The notes under the pieces: model-generated
What the model was told of the DNA's origin: nothing
The model's input: the letters and a program-made list of their open reading frames with translations, nothing else
Databases searched by the model: none
Position numbers and translations under genes: made by a program
NCBI GenBank assembly: GCA_902790885.1
Contig: CADATR010000006.1
Coordinates: forward strand, 1 to 25,157
DNA length: 25,157 nucleotides
Reading direction: 5' to 3'
From: an uncultured Eubacteriales bacterium
GTDB taxonomy: Bacteria; Bacillota_A; Clostridia; Peptostreptococcales; Anaerovoracaceae
Shown: positions 13,688 through 21,508 of the stretch, piece by piece
Numbering within the stretch: the first letter of the stretch is position 1
Layout: each line of letters begins with the position of its first letter

Positions 13688-15583
13688 ATGAAAAACATAA
13701 TCATCGGCACAGCCGGCCATGTCGACCACGGAAAAACAACGCTTATAAAGGCGCTGAGCGGAATCGACACTGACAGGCTCGCAGAAGAGAAAAAACGCGG
13801 CATAACGATAGAACTCGGATTTGCCCACATACCGAATGACGCCGGATACAACATAGGCGTAGTCGACGTACCGGGGCACGAGAAGTTCATAAAGCACATG
13901 CTCGCCGGGATAGGCGGGATCGATTTTGTGCTTTTTGTAGTTGCTGCTGATGAAGGCATAATGCCTCAGACGAGAGAGCATTTTGAGATACTCAATTCTC
14001 TTGGGATCGACGATGGAATAATAGCCGTAACGAAATGCGACATGGTTGAAGAGGAGTGGCTCGAGATGATGCTCGAAGAAGTGGATGAGTACTTCAAAGG
14101 ATCATTCCTCGAGGGAAAGCCTGTGATACCTGTCAGTGCGGCGACAGGCGAGGGCATAGAACGCCTGCGCAGCGAAATAATAGCGAAATGTGACCGCGAC
14201 AACAAGCGCCGTGAAGAAAAGGAACTCTTCAGGCTCCCTGTTGACCGGGTGTTCACGATGCAGGGCTTCGGAACTGTTGTGACAGGCACACTGATGGACG
14301 GAAGCGTCAAGGTAGGCGATGACATCTTTATTTACCCTGAGGCTGCGAAGGCCAAGGTGAGGGGCATACAGACATACGGCAGGGATACTGACACTGCCTC
14401 GGCCGGTCAGAGGACGGCGATCAATCTGTCGGGCGTCTCAAAAGATGATATCGACAGAGGTGATATCGCGGCGTATCCGGGCGCGGTGACGGTTACGAGC
14501 ATGATAGACACCGAGTTGACCATTTTCAGCTCCACCGACAGGGTCATCCTGAACAACAGCAGGGTGCATCTCTACTGCGGATCGGACGAAGTGCTGTGCA
14601 AGGTGATACTTCTCGACCGCGACGCGCTTTCGGCAGGTGAGACCGCTTACGCGCAGCTGAGGCTTGAAGAGCCTGCCGCGGTAAGGCGCGGAGACAGGTT
14701 CATCATAAGGTTCTATTCGCCTGTCATCACTGTCGGAGGAGGGCGCATCATCGATGCGCTTCCTGCAAAACATAAGAGAAACAAGCCTGAGGTGCTTGCA
14801 GGGATGGATATCCTGTCGAAAGGCACTGCCAGCGAAATAATATATGCCAAGGCATCTGAGCGGCGCTTCGTCAGACAGGACGAACTCGCTTCAGAACTGG
14901 GACTCCTCGGCCATGAGATGGCGGCCGCAGCTGAGAAAGGGATTGCAGAGGGATCACTCGTTGTGCTTCCTGATGATACCATAGTCAGCGATTCCAAGTA
15001 TCTCCGCCTCAGGGCCGACACAGAAAACATAATAAATGATTATCACGGGAGCAATCCTCTGGCTGACGGCATACCGCGTCAGGAGCTCATATCAAGACTC
15101 AGAGAGAGATGGTTTACAAGTGATGACAAGCTCGTGCAGTCAGTGATAAAATACATGCTCGCGCAGGGCTTCATCGAGGACCGGGGCAAGAGCATAGCGA
15201 TAAGCGGATTCAGCATAGAGTACACCGAAGAGCAGAAGAACCTGAAGGCAGAGATAGAAGCCATGTACGCGAAGGCGGGCATCGAGATGATAAAGAACGA
15301 CGAGGTGTTCGCGCTTTATAAAGACGGCAGGATAATCCGTGCCATACTTGAGGATCTCGAATCCGAAGGTGTCATTTACAAGGTGAACCCGTCATACTAC
15401 ATAGAGAAGGGATCCTGGGACAAGGCTGTTCTTGCAGCCATGTCCTTCGATGACGAATTTACGCTCGCGGAATACAGGGACAGACTGGGGACTTCGCGCA
15501 AATACGCTGCTGAGTTCCTTCCGGCCATGGATAAAGCCGGGATCACAGTGTTCAACGGCGAAACAAGAAAGGCAGTGAAGTAA
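13688..15583 (+). CDS. selB: selenocysteine-specific translation elongation factor
   Basis: The GTPase that delivers selenocysteyl-tRNA to the ribosome at UGA codons followed by a SECIS hairpin. The 631-residue protein has the G1 motif GHVDHGKTT (10-18), G2 RGITIELGFA, G3 DVPGHEKF and G4 TKCD, then EF-Tu-like domains 2 and 3 (VDRVFTMQGFGTVVTGT). The C-terminal third (about 390-631) consists of winged-helix repeats, such as YHGSNPLADGIPRQEL and the final DEFTLAEYRDRLGTSRKYAAEFLPAMD, which bind mRNA. It follows selA by three bases with only a weak ribosome site, so translational coupling is likely. Together with selC and selA it shows the organism inserts selenocysteine. Confidence 0.97.
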   Translation: MKNIIIGTAGHVDHGKTTLIKALSGIDTDRLAEEKKRGITIELGFAHIPNDAGYNIGVVDVPGHEKFIKHMLAGIGGIDFVLFVVAADEGIMPQTREHFEILNSLGIDDGIIAVTKCDMVEEEWLEMMLEEVDEYFKGSFLEGKPVIPVSAATGEGIERLRSEIIAKCDRDNKRREEKELFRLPVDRVFTMQGFGTVVTGTLMDGSVKVGDDIFIYPEAAKAKVRGIQTYGRDTDTASAGQRTAINLSGVSKDDIDRGDIAAYPGAVTVTSMIDTELTIFSSTDRVILNNSRVHLYCGSDEVLCKVILLDRDALSAGETAYAQLRLEEPAAVRRGDRFIIRFYSPVITVGGGRIIDALPAKHKRNKPEVLAGMDILSKGTASEIIYAKASERRFVRQDELASELGLLGHEMAAAAEKGIAEGSLVVLPDDTIVSDSKYLRLRADTENIINDYHGSNPLADGIPRQELISRLRERWFTSDDKLVQSVIKYMLAQGFIEDRGKSIAISGFSIEYTEEQKNLKAEIEAMYAKAGIEMIKNDEVFALYKDGRIIRAILEDLESEGVIYKVNPSYYIEKGSWDKAVLAAMSFDDEFTLAEYRDRLGTSRKYAAEFLPAMDKAGITVFNGETRKAVK

Positions 15584-15589
15584 GCGAAG

Positions 15590-16195
15590 GTGACAGGCGG
15601 TAATAAATTATCTGTCAATATAATTATTTTAAGAGCCATTTCGGCCGGACTGGCCGCATTGCTCTGCGTTTTGCTGCTTTCGGGCTGCTCATCCATGAAC
15701 GGAGCGGAAAAGAAAGTATCGAAAGAGCTTTCCGCGCTCAGGGAATCACAGGCCACGGGCAGTGAGGTGCTCGAGCTTAGGGACTCTCTTTCAGATAACG
15801 GCCGGGAAAACTTCGACGGCTTCCTGAAAAAGCTCAGGGACTTCGACTACGAGATAACCGGAAGCGAAGAAAGCAAGTCGGGGGATGATGCCAGCACCAT
15901 AGTGAGCGTAAAGATAAAGACCTATGACTTCGGAAGGGAATACCTCGCGGTGTGGACAGAATATCTGAAGGCAAATGAAAATGAAAAGCCCGACGACCTT
16001 ACGGAGTTATACGAGCTTCTCTTTGAAAGACTGAATTCGCTGGGCGAAAAGGATCATATAAAAACGATAGGTATAGTCTGTGCCGATCCTCTCGGAAACG
16101 GTGAGTGGATCGCTAATATAAAAGAAAATGAAGAACTGCAGGATGCCGTCTTCGGAGGCATGCTGAGCGAAATGAAAGCTCTTGCTGCAGACTGA
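15590..16195 (+). CDS. Putative lipoprotein of unknown function
   Basis: A 201-residue protein with a short N-terminus, a hydrophobic segment (about 10-31) and a lipobox LSGC with C33 as the expected lipidation site, so it is probably anchored on the outer face of the membrane. The mature part is hydrophilic and rich in Glu/Lys/Asp and probably forms an alpha/beta domain; FDYEITGSEESKSGDDASTIVSVKIKTYDFG looks like the strand-rich core of the small DUF4878-like lipoproteins, a loose resemblance only. The start is the GTG at 15590, just after the selB stop; later starts would cut the signal peptide. It lies between selB and the Mrp-family ATPase. Function not recognised. Confidence 0.75.
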   Translation: MTGGNKLSVNIIILRAISAGLAALLCVLLLSGCSSMNGAEKKVSKELSALRESQATGSEVLELRDSLSDNGRENFDGFLKKLRDFDYEITGSEESKSGDDASTIVSVKIKTYDFGREYLAVWTEYLKANENEKPDDLTELYELLFERLNSLGEKDHIKTIGIVCADPLGNGEWIANIKENEELQDAVFGGMLSEMKALAAD

Positions 16196-16220
16196 AAAAC
16201 TATCACTGGAGGAATGAAGG

Positions 16221-17120
16221 ATGATCAACAAGTACAGAAATTTTTGCATGCATGAAGACGCAAATGATGGCGGATCCGTTCCTGAGGACTGCACACATGA
16301 CTGCAGCACCTGCGGCGCTGACTGCTCATCAAGATCAGGCGGCGGTATCCAGAAGGCAGAGCTCAATCCTTACAGCTCTGTAAAGAAGGTTATCGGCATC
16401 GTATCCGGCAAGGGCGGTGTAGGAAAATCGATGGTAACTGCTCTTTCGGCGCTTGCAGCAACAAGAGACGGATATAAGACCGGCATCATGGATGCTGATA
16501 TCACCGGACCTTCGATCCCGAAGATGTTCGGCGTGCATACAAAGGCTTACGGCAGCGAATTCGGGATACTGCCTGAAGAGACACCTATGGGCATCAAGCT
16601 CATGTCAATCAACCTTCTTGTTGAGAACGAGACAGACCCTGTAGTATGGAGAGGTCCTGTCATCGGCGGAGTAGTCGAGCAGTTCTGGTCTGAAGTGTGC
16701 TGGGGCGATCTCGATGTACTCTTCATCGACATGCCTCCTGGGACAGGAGATGTGCCTCTTACAGTATTCCAGTCGATCCCTGTCGACGGCATCATCGTAG
16801 TGACATCGCCTCAGGATCTCGTATCCATGATAGTAGGCAAGGCGGTCAAGATGGCCAAGCTGATGAATATCCCTGTTCTCGGCCTTGTCGAGAACATGAG
16901 CTACATCACATGCCCTGACTGCGGACGCAAGATAGAGATGTTCGGCCCGAGCCAGGCGAAGGCCGTTGCCGCTGAGTACGGAATCGAGCTGCTTGAGCAG
17001 CTCCCGATAGATCCTGTTCTTTCACAGGAAGCAGACCTTGGAAAGATCGAGTTCAACGAGGGCACACAGATGGAATCCGTGCTCGGAGTTCTCGACGCGA
17101 TCGGACTCAAGGCGGAGTAG
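16221..17120 (+). CDS. Mrp/NBP35-family iron-sulfur ATP-binding protein
   Basis: A 299-residue P-loop ATPase of the Mrp/NBP35/ApbC family, thought to carry or assemble [4Fe-4S] clusters. The deviant Walker A is GKGGVGKS (63-70), followed by DADITGPSIP (91-100), IDMPPGTGD (169-177) and the C-terminal CPDC (C231, C234) that bridges a cluster between subunits. The first 40 residues carry five more cysteines (C9, C24, C28, C31, C35), a Cys-rich head like NBP35 proteins and some anaerobe Mrp proteins. No DUF59 domain is present. GGAGG precedes the ATG by eight bases. Its place between sel genes and a polyamine transporter gives no clear client; LarE in this window is a possible Fe-S protein, but linkage is speculation. 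Confidence 0.93.
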   Translation: MINKYRNFCMHEDANDGGSVPEDCTHDCSTCGADCSSRSGGGIQKAELNPYSSVKKVIGIVSGKGGVGKSMVTALSALAATRDGYKTGIMDADITGPSIPKMFGVHTKAYGSEFGILPEETPMGIKLMSINLLVENETDPVVWRGPVIGGVVEQFWSEVCWGDLDVLFIDMPPGTGDVPLTVFQSIPVDGIIVVTSPQDLVSMIVGKAVKMAKLMNIPVLGLVENMSYITCPDCGRKIEMFGPSQAKAVAAEYGIELLEQLPIDPVLSQEADLGKIEFNEGTQMESVLGVLDAIGLKAE

Positions 17121-17159
17121 TATAAACTGATACACGTTTTATAAAGGAAGGGCACTTCA

Positions 17160-18245
17160 TTGAGTGAGCTGATAAGACTTGAAGGAATAGTAAAGAGCTT
17201 CGATGATACCGTGGTTCTGAACGGCATTGACCTCAGCGTGGACGAGAATGAATTCGTCACACTGCTGGGGCCGTCCGGATGCGGCAAAACCACCACTCTC
17301 CGTATAATTGCCGGGTTTGAGAAACCTGATCAGGGGAGGGTGTATTTTGAGGGCAAGGATATCACCGATCTTCCGGCAAACCGGCGTCCGGTCAATACCG
17401 TATTCCAGAACTACGCTCTCTTCCCGCACATGACAGTAGGGGAGAACATCGCGTTCAGTCTCAGGGTAAAGAACCGCCCTGAGTCCGAGATAAAGGACAG
17501 AGTCGCGAAAGCGCTTGAGCTCGTGAACCTTAAGGGATTTGAGAACAGGCGGATAGACCAGCTTTCGGGCGGTCAGCAGCAGAGGATAGCCATGGCAAGG
17601 GCCATTGTTAATGAGCCGAGAGTGCTTCTCCTTGATGAACCGCTCGGAGCGCTCGACCTCAAGCTCCGTCAGGAGATGGAGTACGAGCTTGTGCGCCTCA
17701 AAAAGGAGCTGGGCATCACATTCATCTACATCACACACGACCAGGAGGAAGCCCTGACCATGTCGGACAAGGTAGTCGTAATGAACGAGGGATACATCCA
17801 GCAGGAGGGTACGCCTCAGGAAATATACGACGAGCCTGTGAACGCCTTCGTTGCTGACTTCATCGGAGACAGCAACATAATCTCGGGCCGCATGACAGAC
17901 GAGAAGGCCGTGAGCATCGACGGTGTTGTCTATCCGTGCATAGACGGCACTGAGGAGGGTTTCCCTCCGGGCCGCATGGTAGACGTGGTAATCAGGCCTG
18001 AGGATATTGATATAGTGCCTTACGGCAAGGGACTCTGGAACGGCACCATCATTTCAAAGCTGTTCATCGGAGTTCACTATGAGATGCTGGTGCAGAGCGA
18101 GCACGGCAAGGTGGAATGGCTGCTCCAGAACTACGACCAGCACGATGTAGGAGAGAAGATCGGCATGTATGTCGATCCTGAAAACATACAGATAATGCAC
18201 AAGCCTAAGAGCGAGGCTGAACACGCTATGGAACTCGATATATGA
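17160..18245 (+). CDS. potA: spermidine/putrescine ABC transporter ATP-binding protein
   Basis: ATPase subunit that powers polyamine uptake. The 361-residue protein has Walker A GPSGCGKTT (37-45), Q-loop Q83 in FQNYALFPH, signature LSGGQQQRIAMARA (135-148), Walker B VLLLDEPLGALD (155-166) with E160, and the switch histidine in YITHDQEEA. A C-terminal TOBE regulatory domain (about 235-350) follows, as in PotA. The start is TTG 17160, with AAAGGAAGG about nine bases upstream, giving the usual MSELIRLEGIVKSF N-terminus. The stop overlaps potB by four bases (ATGA). Polyamine specificity rests on similarity of all three subunits to PotABC rather than on the ATPase alone. Confidence 0.92.
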   Translation: MSELIRLEGIVKSFDDTVVLNGIDLSVDENEFVTLLGPSGCGKTTTLRIIAGFEKPDQGRVYFEGKDITDLPANRRPVNTVFQNYALFPHMTVGENIAFSLRVKNRPESEIKDRVAKALELVNLKGFENRRIDQLSGGQQQRIAMARAIVNEPRVLLLDEPLGALDLKLRQEMEYELVRLKKELGITFIYITHDQEEALTMSDKVVVMNEGYIQQEGTPQEIYDEPVNAFVADFIGDSNIISGRMTDEKAVSIDGVVYPCIDGTEEGFPPGRMVDVVIRPEDIDIVPYGKGLWNGTIISKLFIGVHYEMLVQSEHGKVEWLLQNYDQHDVGEKIGMYVDPENIQIMHKPKSEAEHAMELDI

Positions 18246-19057
18246 TAGCCAGGAAATCATATTCAATACCATTCATAATATGGATAATAGCCGGGACTGT
18301 GATCCCCCTCGCTTCGATCGCCTATTACGGCTTTACCAACAGAGAGGGGAACTTTACATTTGATAATGTCCTGGCGATGCTTAGGGCAGACCACATGCAG
18401 GCTCTGGGGCTCTCGCTTCTGCTCGCCCTGATAAGCACCGTGATATGCCTGCTTCTGGCTTTTCCTATGGCCATGGTGCTCAGAGAAAGCAAGTACGGAA
18501 AGCAGGGATTCCTTATATTCGTCATTATCCTGCCGATGTGGATGAACTTCCTCCTCCGTACGATGGCATGGCAGGTGCTGCTGGAAAGGCAGGGCGTTAT
18601 CAATGCCGTCATAACAGCAATCGGACTTCCGCGTCAGGAGATGATGAATACTCCGGGCGCCATAGTACTCGGCATGGTCTATGACTTTCTGCCATTCATG
18701 ATACTTCCGATATACAATACGGTATCAAAGATAGACAATCATCTCATCGAGGCCGCGTACGATCTCGGAGCCACCAAGGGCAAGGTATACACAAAGGTCA
18801 TACTTCCGCTGTCGGTGCCGGGCATAGTCAGCGGCATCACCATGGTCTTCATCCCGGCCCTCACCACCTTCGTAATTTCGAACATGCTGGGCGGAGGAAA
18901 GATAAACCTCATAGGAAACATCATAGAGCAGGAGTTCACGGTAAATTCCAACTGGTACCTGGGCTCGGGACTCTCCCTGGTAATGATGATATTCATTATT
19001 CTGAGCATGCTCATGCTGAAGAAATTCGACAAAACAGGCGGCGCGAACCTCATATAG
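18242..19057 (+). CDS. potB: spermidine/putrescine ABC transporter permease
   Basis: Inner-membrane permease subunit of 271 residues. Hydrophobic segments are visible near residues 9-27, 57-80, 95-115, 140-160, 190-215 and 240-262, matching the six-helix PotB layout. The cytoplasmic EAA loop is EAAYDLGATKGKVYTKVILPLSVPGI (about 175-200), where the ATPase docks. MWMNFLLRTMAWQVLLERQGVIN is characteristic of PotB rather than iron transporters. The ATG overlaps the potA stop, so translation is coupled. potC begins six bases after the stop. Confidence 0.93.
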   Translation: MIARKSYSIPFIIWIIAGTVIPLASIAYYGFTNREGNFTFDNVLAMLRADHMQALGLSLLLALISTVICLLLAFPMAMVLRESKYGKQGFLIFVIILPMWMNFLLRTMAWQVLLERQGVINAVITAIGLPRQEMMNTPGAIVLGMVYDFLPFMILPIYNTVSKIDNHLIEAAYDLGATKGKVYTKVILPLSVPGIVSGITMVFIPALTTFVISNMLGGGKINLIGNIIEQEFTVNSNWYLGSGLSLVMMIFIILSMLMLKKFDKTGGANLI

Positions 19058-19063
19058 AATCAA

Positions 19064-19858
19064 ATGAAGAAAATTATCGGACGCATTTACATTTTAATAA
19101 TCATGCTCTTCCTGTATCTGCCGATATTCGCTCTTATCGTGCTTTCTTTCAATGAATCAAAGTCGATGTCGGTATGGTCGGGATTCAGCCTGCGCTGGTA
19201 TCAGGAGCTCTTCCGCAGCAGGATAATGATGGGAGCTATAGCGAACACCTTCTCGATAGCCATACTGGCAGCGCTCATAGCGACAGCCGTAGGGACTTTT
19301 GCGGTGCTTGGCATGGCGGCCATGAAGCCCCGCGCCCAGAACGTGCTCCTGGGATTCAACAATATCCCGATGCTTAACGCCGACATAGTCACAGGAATCG
19401 CGCTCATGCTCTTCTTCCTTATGATTGGAGCTCCGCGCGGCTACATGACCATTCTTTTCAGCCATGCGACATTCTGCATACCATATGTGATACTTTCGGT
19501 CAGACCGAGGGTAAATAAGAATACCGACAGGCTGTTTGAAGCGGCGCTCGATCTCGGGGCGTCAGAAAAGTACGCGTTCCGCAAGATAGTACTGCCTGAG
19601 CTCATGCCCGGAATAATATCAGGGTTCCTGCTCAGCTTTACGATGTCGGTCGATGATTTCATCATCACATATTTCACCAGGGGAGCCGGCATCAATACGA
19701 TATCGACACTCATCTACAGTGAGGTAAAAGTAGGCATAAGACCAAGTCTGTTCGCGCTTTCGACCATCATATTCATGGCGGCGCTGATTGTGCTGCTTGC
19801 AGTGAATATAAGGAATGACAGGAGCAACAAAATGAGGGAAGGCGAGCGGGCAGCTTAA
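19064..19858 (+). CDS. potC: spermidine/putrescine ABC transporter permease
   Basis: Second membrane subunit, 264 residues, forming a heterodimer with PotB. It begins with a hydrophobic helix (about 8-27) followed by the PotC motif FNESKSMSVWSGFSLRWYQELF. The EAA loop EAALDLGASEKYAFRKIVLPELMPGI is at about 158-183, followed by FLLSFTMSVDDFIITYFTRG, typical of PotC. The tail is short and charged. Its ATG is six bases after the potB stop. A potD gene for the extracellular binding protein usually follows potC, but here the next gene is folD; the binding protein is not fused either. The binding partner must be encoded elsewhere or differ from the usual one. Confidence 0.93.
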   Translation: MKKIIGRIYILIIMLFLYLPIFALIVLSFNESKSMSVWSGFSLRWYQELFRSRIMMGAIANTFSIAILAALIATAVGTFAVLGMAAMKPRAQNVLLGFNNIPMLNADIVTGIALMLFFLMIGAPRGYMTILFSHATFCIPYVILSVRPRVNKNTDRLFEAALDLGASEKYAFRKIVLPELMPGIISGFLLSFTMSVDDFIITYFTRGAGINTISTLIYSEVKVGIRPSLFALSTIIFMAALIVLLAVNIRNDRSNKMREGERAA

Positions 19859-19922
19859 AAACGCGAAAGCTTTCTTAATGCATGTGTATCTGAAACAGAT
19901 TAATTGAAGGGATCAACAGAGA

Positions 19923-20786
19923 ATGTTCAGGGAATTACCCGGCGACGGAGTAAAAAAGGAAATAGACGAGTATATCAGGGAATCCGTAAGGAGCTTTGCC
20001 GCTCAGGGCGTCGTCCCTAAACTTGCTGTGATCAGAGCCGGAGATGATGACGGCCAGAAGTATTATGAGAACGCCATCCTGAGGCAGAGCAACGCGTACG
20101 GCATAGAGACCCAGGCCATCAATTTCACAAGCAATATAGGTCAGGCTCTGGTCGAAGTAACGCTTCAGGCCATCAACGAGGATGAAAGCGTGCACGGCAT
20201 AATACTGCTGAGGCCTCTTCCTGGGGGCATAGACGGGGAGAAGCTGCGCACCATGCTCAACCCGTCAAAGGACGTTGACGCTATCACGGATATTTCAATA
20301 GCTGAGCTCTTTGCCGGAAAGGATGACGCCTTCTTTGCCTGCACAGCCGAAGCGTGCATGGAGGTAATGAGGCATCACGGCATCGATCCGGCGGGCCGCA
20401 GGGTAACCATACTTGGAAGAAGCCTTACTGTAGGCAAGCCTCTCGCTATCATGATGCTCAACGCAGATGCTACTGTGACCATATGTCACTCCCGCACGCC
20501 TGAAGAAGATCAGATCAGCGCGTGCAAAAGCGCAGACATAGTAGTGCTGGCTACCGGACGGACACAGTCGTACGGCAGCAGATACTTCAGGGACGGCCAG
20601 ATAGTACTCGATGTAGGGACGGGGACCGGCAGGGACGGAAAGATGCATGGCGATCTCGATATCGAGGAGATAAAGGAGTCAGGCGAAATAAGCGATCTGA
20701 CTTACACTCCGGTACCGGGCGGCATAGGAAGAGTAACGACGGCTATACTTCTCCGCAACATCATCAAGGCGGCAAAGAGAGGTTAG
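19923..20786 (+). CDS. FolD-like methylenetetrahydrofolate dehydrogenase/cyclohydrolase, variant active site
   Basis: A 287-residue member of the FolD family, which interconverts methylene-, methenyl- and formyl-tetrahydrofolate with NADP. The C-terminal Rossmann part is well conserved: ILGRSLTVGKPLAIMML (163-179), TVTICHSRT and TPVPGGIGRVTTA. In the N-terminal catalytic domain the usual YVxxK motif reads YYENA (47-51), so the cyclohydrolase lysine (human K56) is alanine. The usual VQLPLP reads LLRPLP (95-100), replacing human Q100. D119 in KDVDA is kept, while the PCTP motif is ACTA. Clostridia have a FolD subgroup of this kind, as I recall. It may be dehydrogenase-only or altered. It follows potC by 64 bases and precedes relQ by three; folC lies further on. 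Confidence 0.87.
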   Translation: MFRELPGDGVKKEIDEYIRESVRSFAAQGVVPKLAVIRAGDDDGQKYYENAILRQSNAYGIETQAINFTSNIGQALVEVTLQAINEDESVHGIILLRPLPGGIDGEKLRTMLNPSKDVDAITDISIAELFAGKDDAFFACTAEACMEVMRHHGIDPAGRRVTILGRSLTVGKPLAIMMLNADATVTICHSRTPEEDQISACKSADIVVLATGRTQSYGSRYFRDGQIVLDVGTGTGRDGKMHGDLDIEEIKESGEISDLTYTPVPGGIGRVTTAILLRNIIKAAKRG

Positions 20787-20789
20787 GAT

Positions 20790-21491
20790 ATGGGATTCAG
20801 GTATTACTACGCAGACAGGATACGTGAAAAGATGCCCGGATTCAGGGGCACAGACGAAGAACTCCAGTCTGCCATAGATGACATAAGTCTTCTTTACAAT
20901 TCAGCAATCAAAGAGGTTGAGACAAGACTCGACATACTCTCTGACGATTTTGATAAAAAGCATTCGTACATGCCTATCCATCACGTTCAGTCAAGGCTCA
21001 AGACCTTTGAGAGCATCATGGAAAAGGCAGGGAGGTACGGGATCGAGGATCCGCTCAACAACCTCGACATGGTGAGGCGTGAGATCCTCGACATTGCAGG
21101 GATCCGTGTAGTATGCAACTATGAGGAGGATCTCGCTACGATGTCGGGCCTTCTTCTTTCACAGGAAGACATAGAGATGATAAGGGTAAAGGACTACTGC
21201 GACAGTCCTAAGGAGAGCGGCTACCGCAGCATGCATGTGGTAGTGGCCGTGCCGGTCTATCTCGTAAACAAGAGGAAAATGGTGCCGGTCGAGATACAGT
21301 TCAGAAGCGTCATGATGGACGCCTGGGCAAGCCTCGAACACGAGCTCAGATATAAAAATAAGGGTTCACTTGCGCAGGATATCGTGGACACTCTGAAAGA
21401 ATGCGCAGAGAACCTTCACGAAATGGACGAAAGAATGTCGAAAGTACGACATGAAGTACTTAAGATCAACAGCAAATACAGCGATTATTAA
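20790..21491 (+). CDS. relQ: Small alarmone synthetase, GTP pyrophosphokinase (RelQ/YjbM type)
   Basis: Makes (p)ppGpp by transferring pyrophosphate from ATP to GDP or GTP, without a hydrolase domain. At 233 residues it has the size of small alarmone synthetases. The synthetase domain shows YMPIHHVQSRLKTFESI (60-76), the Mg-binding D101 in LDIAGIRVVC, SGYRSMHVVV (143-152) and the catalytic E168 in VPVEIQFRSVMMDAWASLEHELRYK. The C-terminal helix (about 195-233) is the tetramer-forming tail of RelQ proteins. The ATG is three bases after the folD stop, with GAGAGG upstream. It is directly upstream of valS, placing a stringent-response enzyme beside an aminoacyl-tRNA synthetase. Confidence 0.93.
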   Translation: MGFRYYYADRIREKMPGFRGTDEELQSAIDDISLLYNSAIKEVETRLDILSDDFDKKHSYMPIHHVQSRLKTFESIMEKAGRYGIEDPLNNLDMVRREILDIAGIRVVCNYEEDLATMSGLLLSQEDIEMIRVKDYCDSPKESGYRSMHVVVAVPVYLVNKRKMVPVEIQFRSVMMDAWASLEHELRYKNKGSLAQDIVDTLKECAENLHEMDERMSKVRHEVLKINSKYSDY

Positions 21492-21508
21492 GGAGCAACA
21501 CAGCAATT

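Noticed and set aside
19859..19922. GAAAGCTTTC palindrome after potC as a terminator
   Set aside because: The stem is a loop-less 10-base palindrome with no T-run, so transcription into the folD-like gene is likely.
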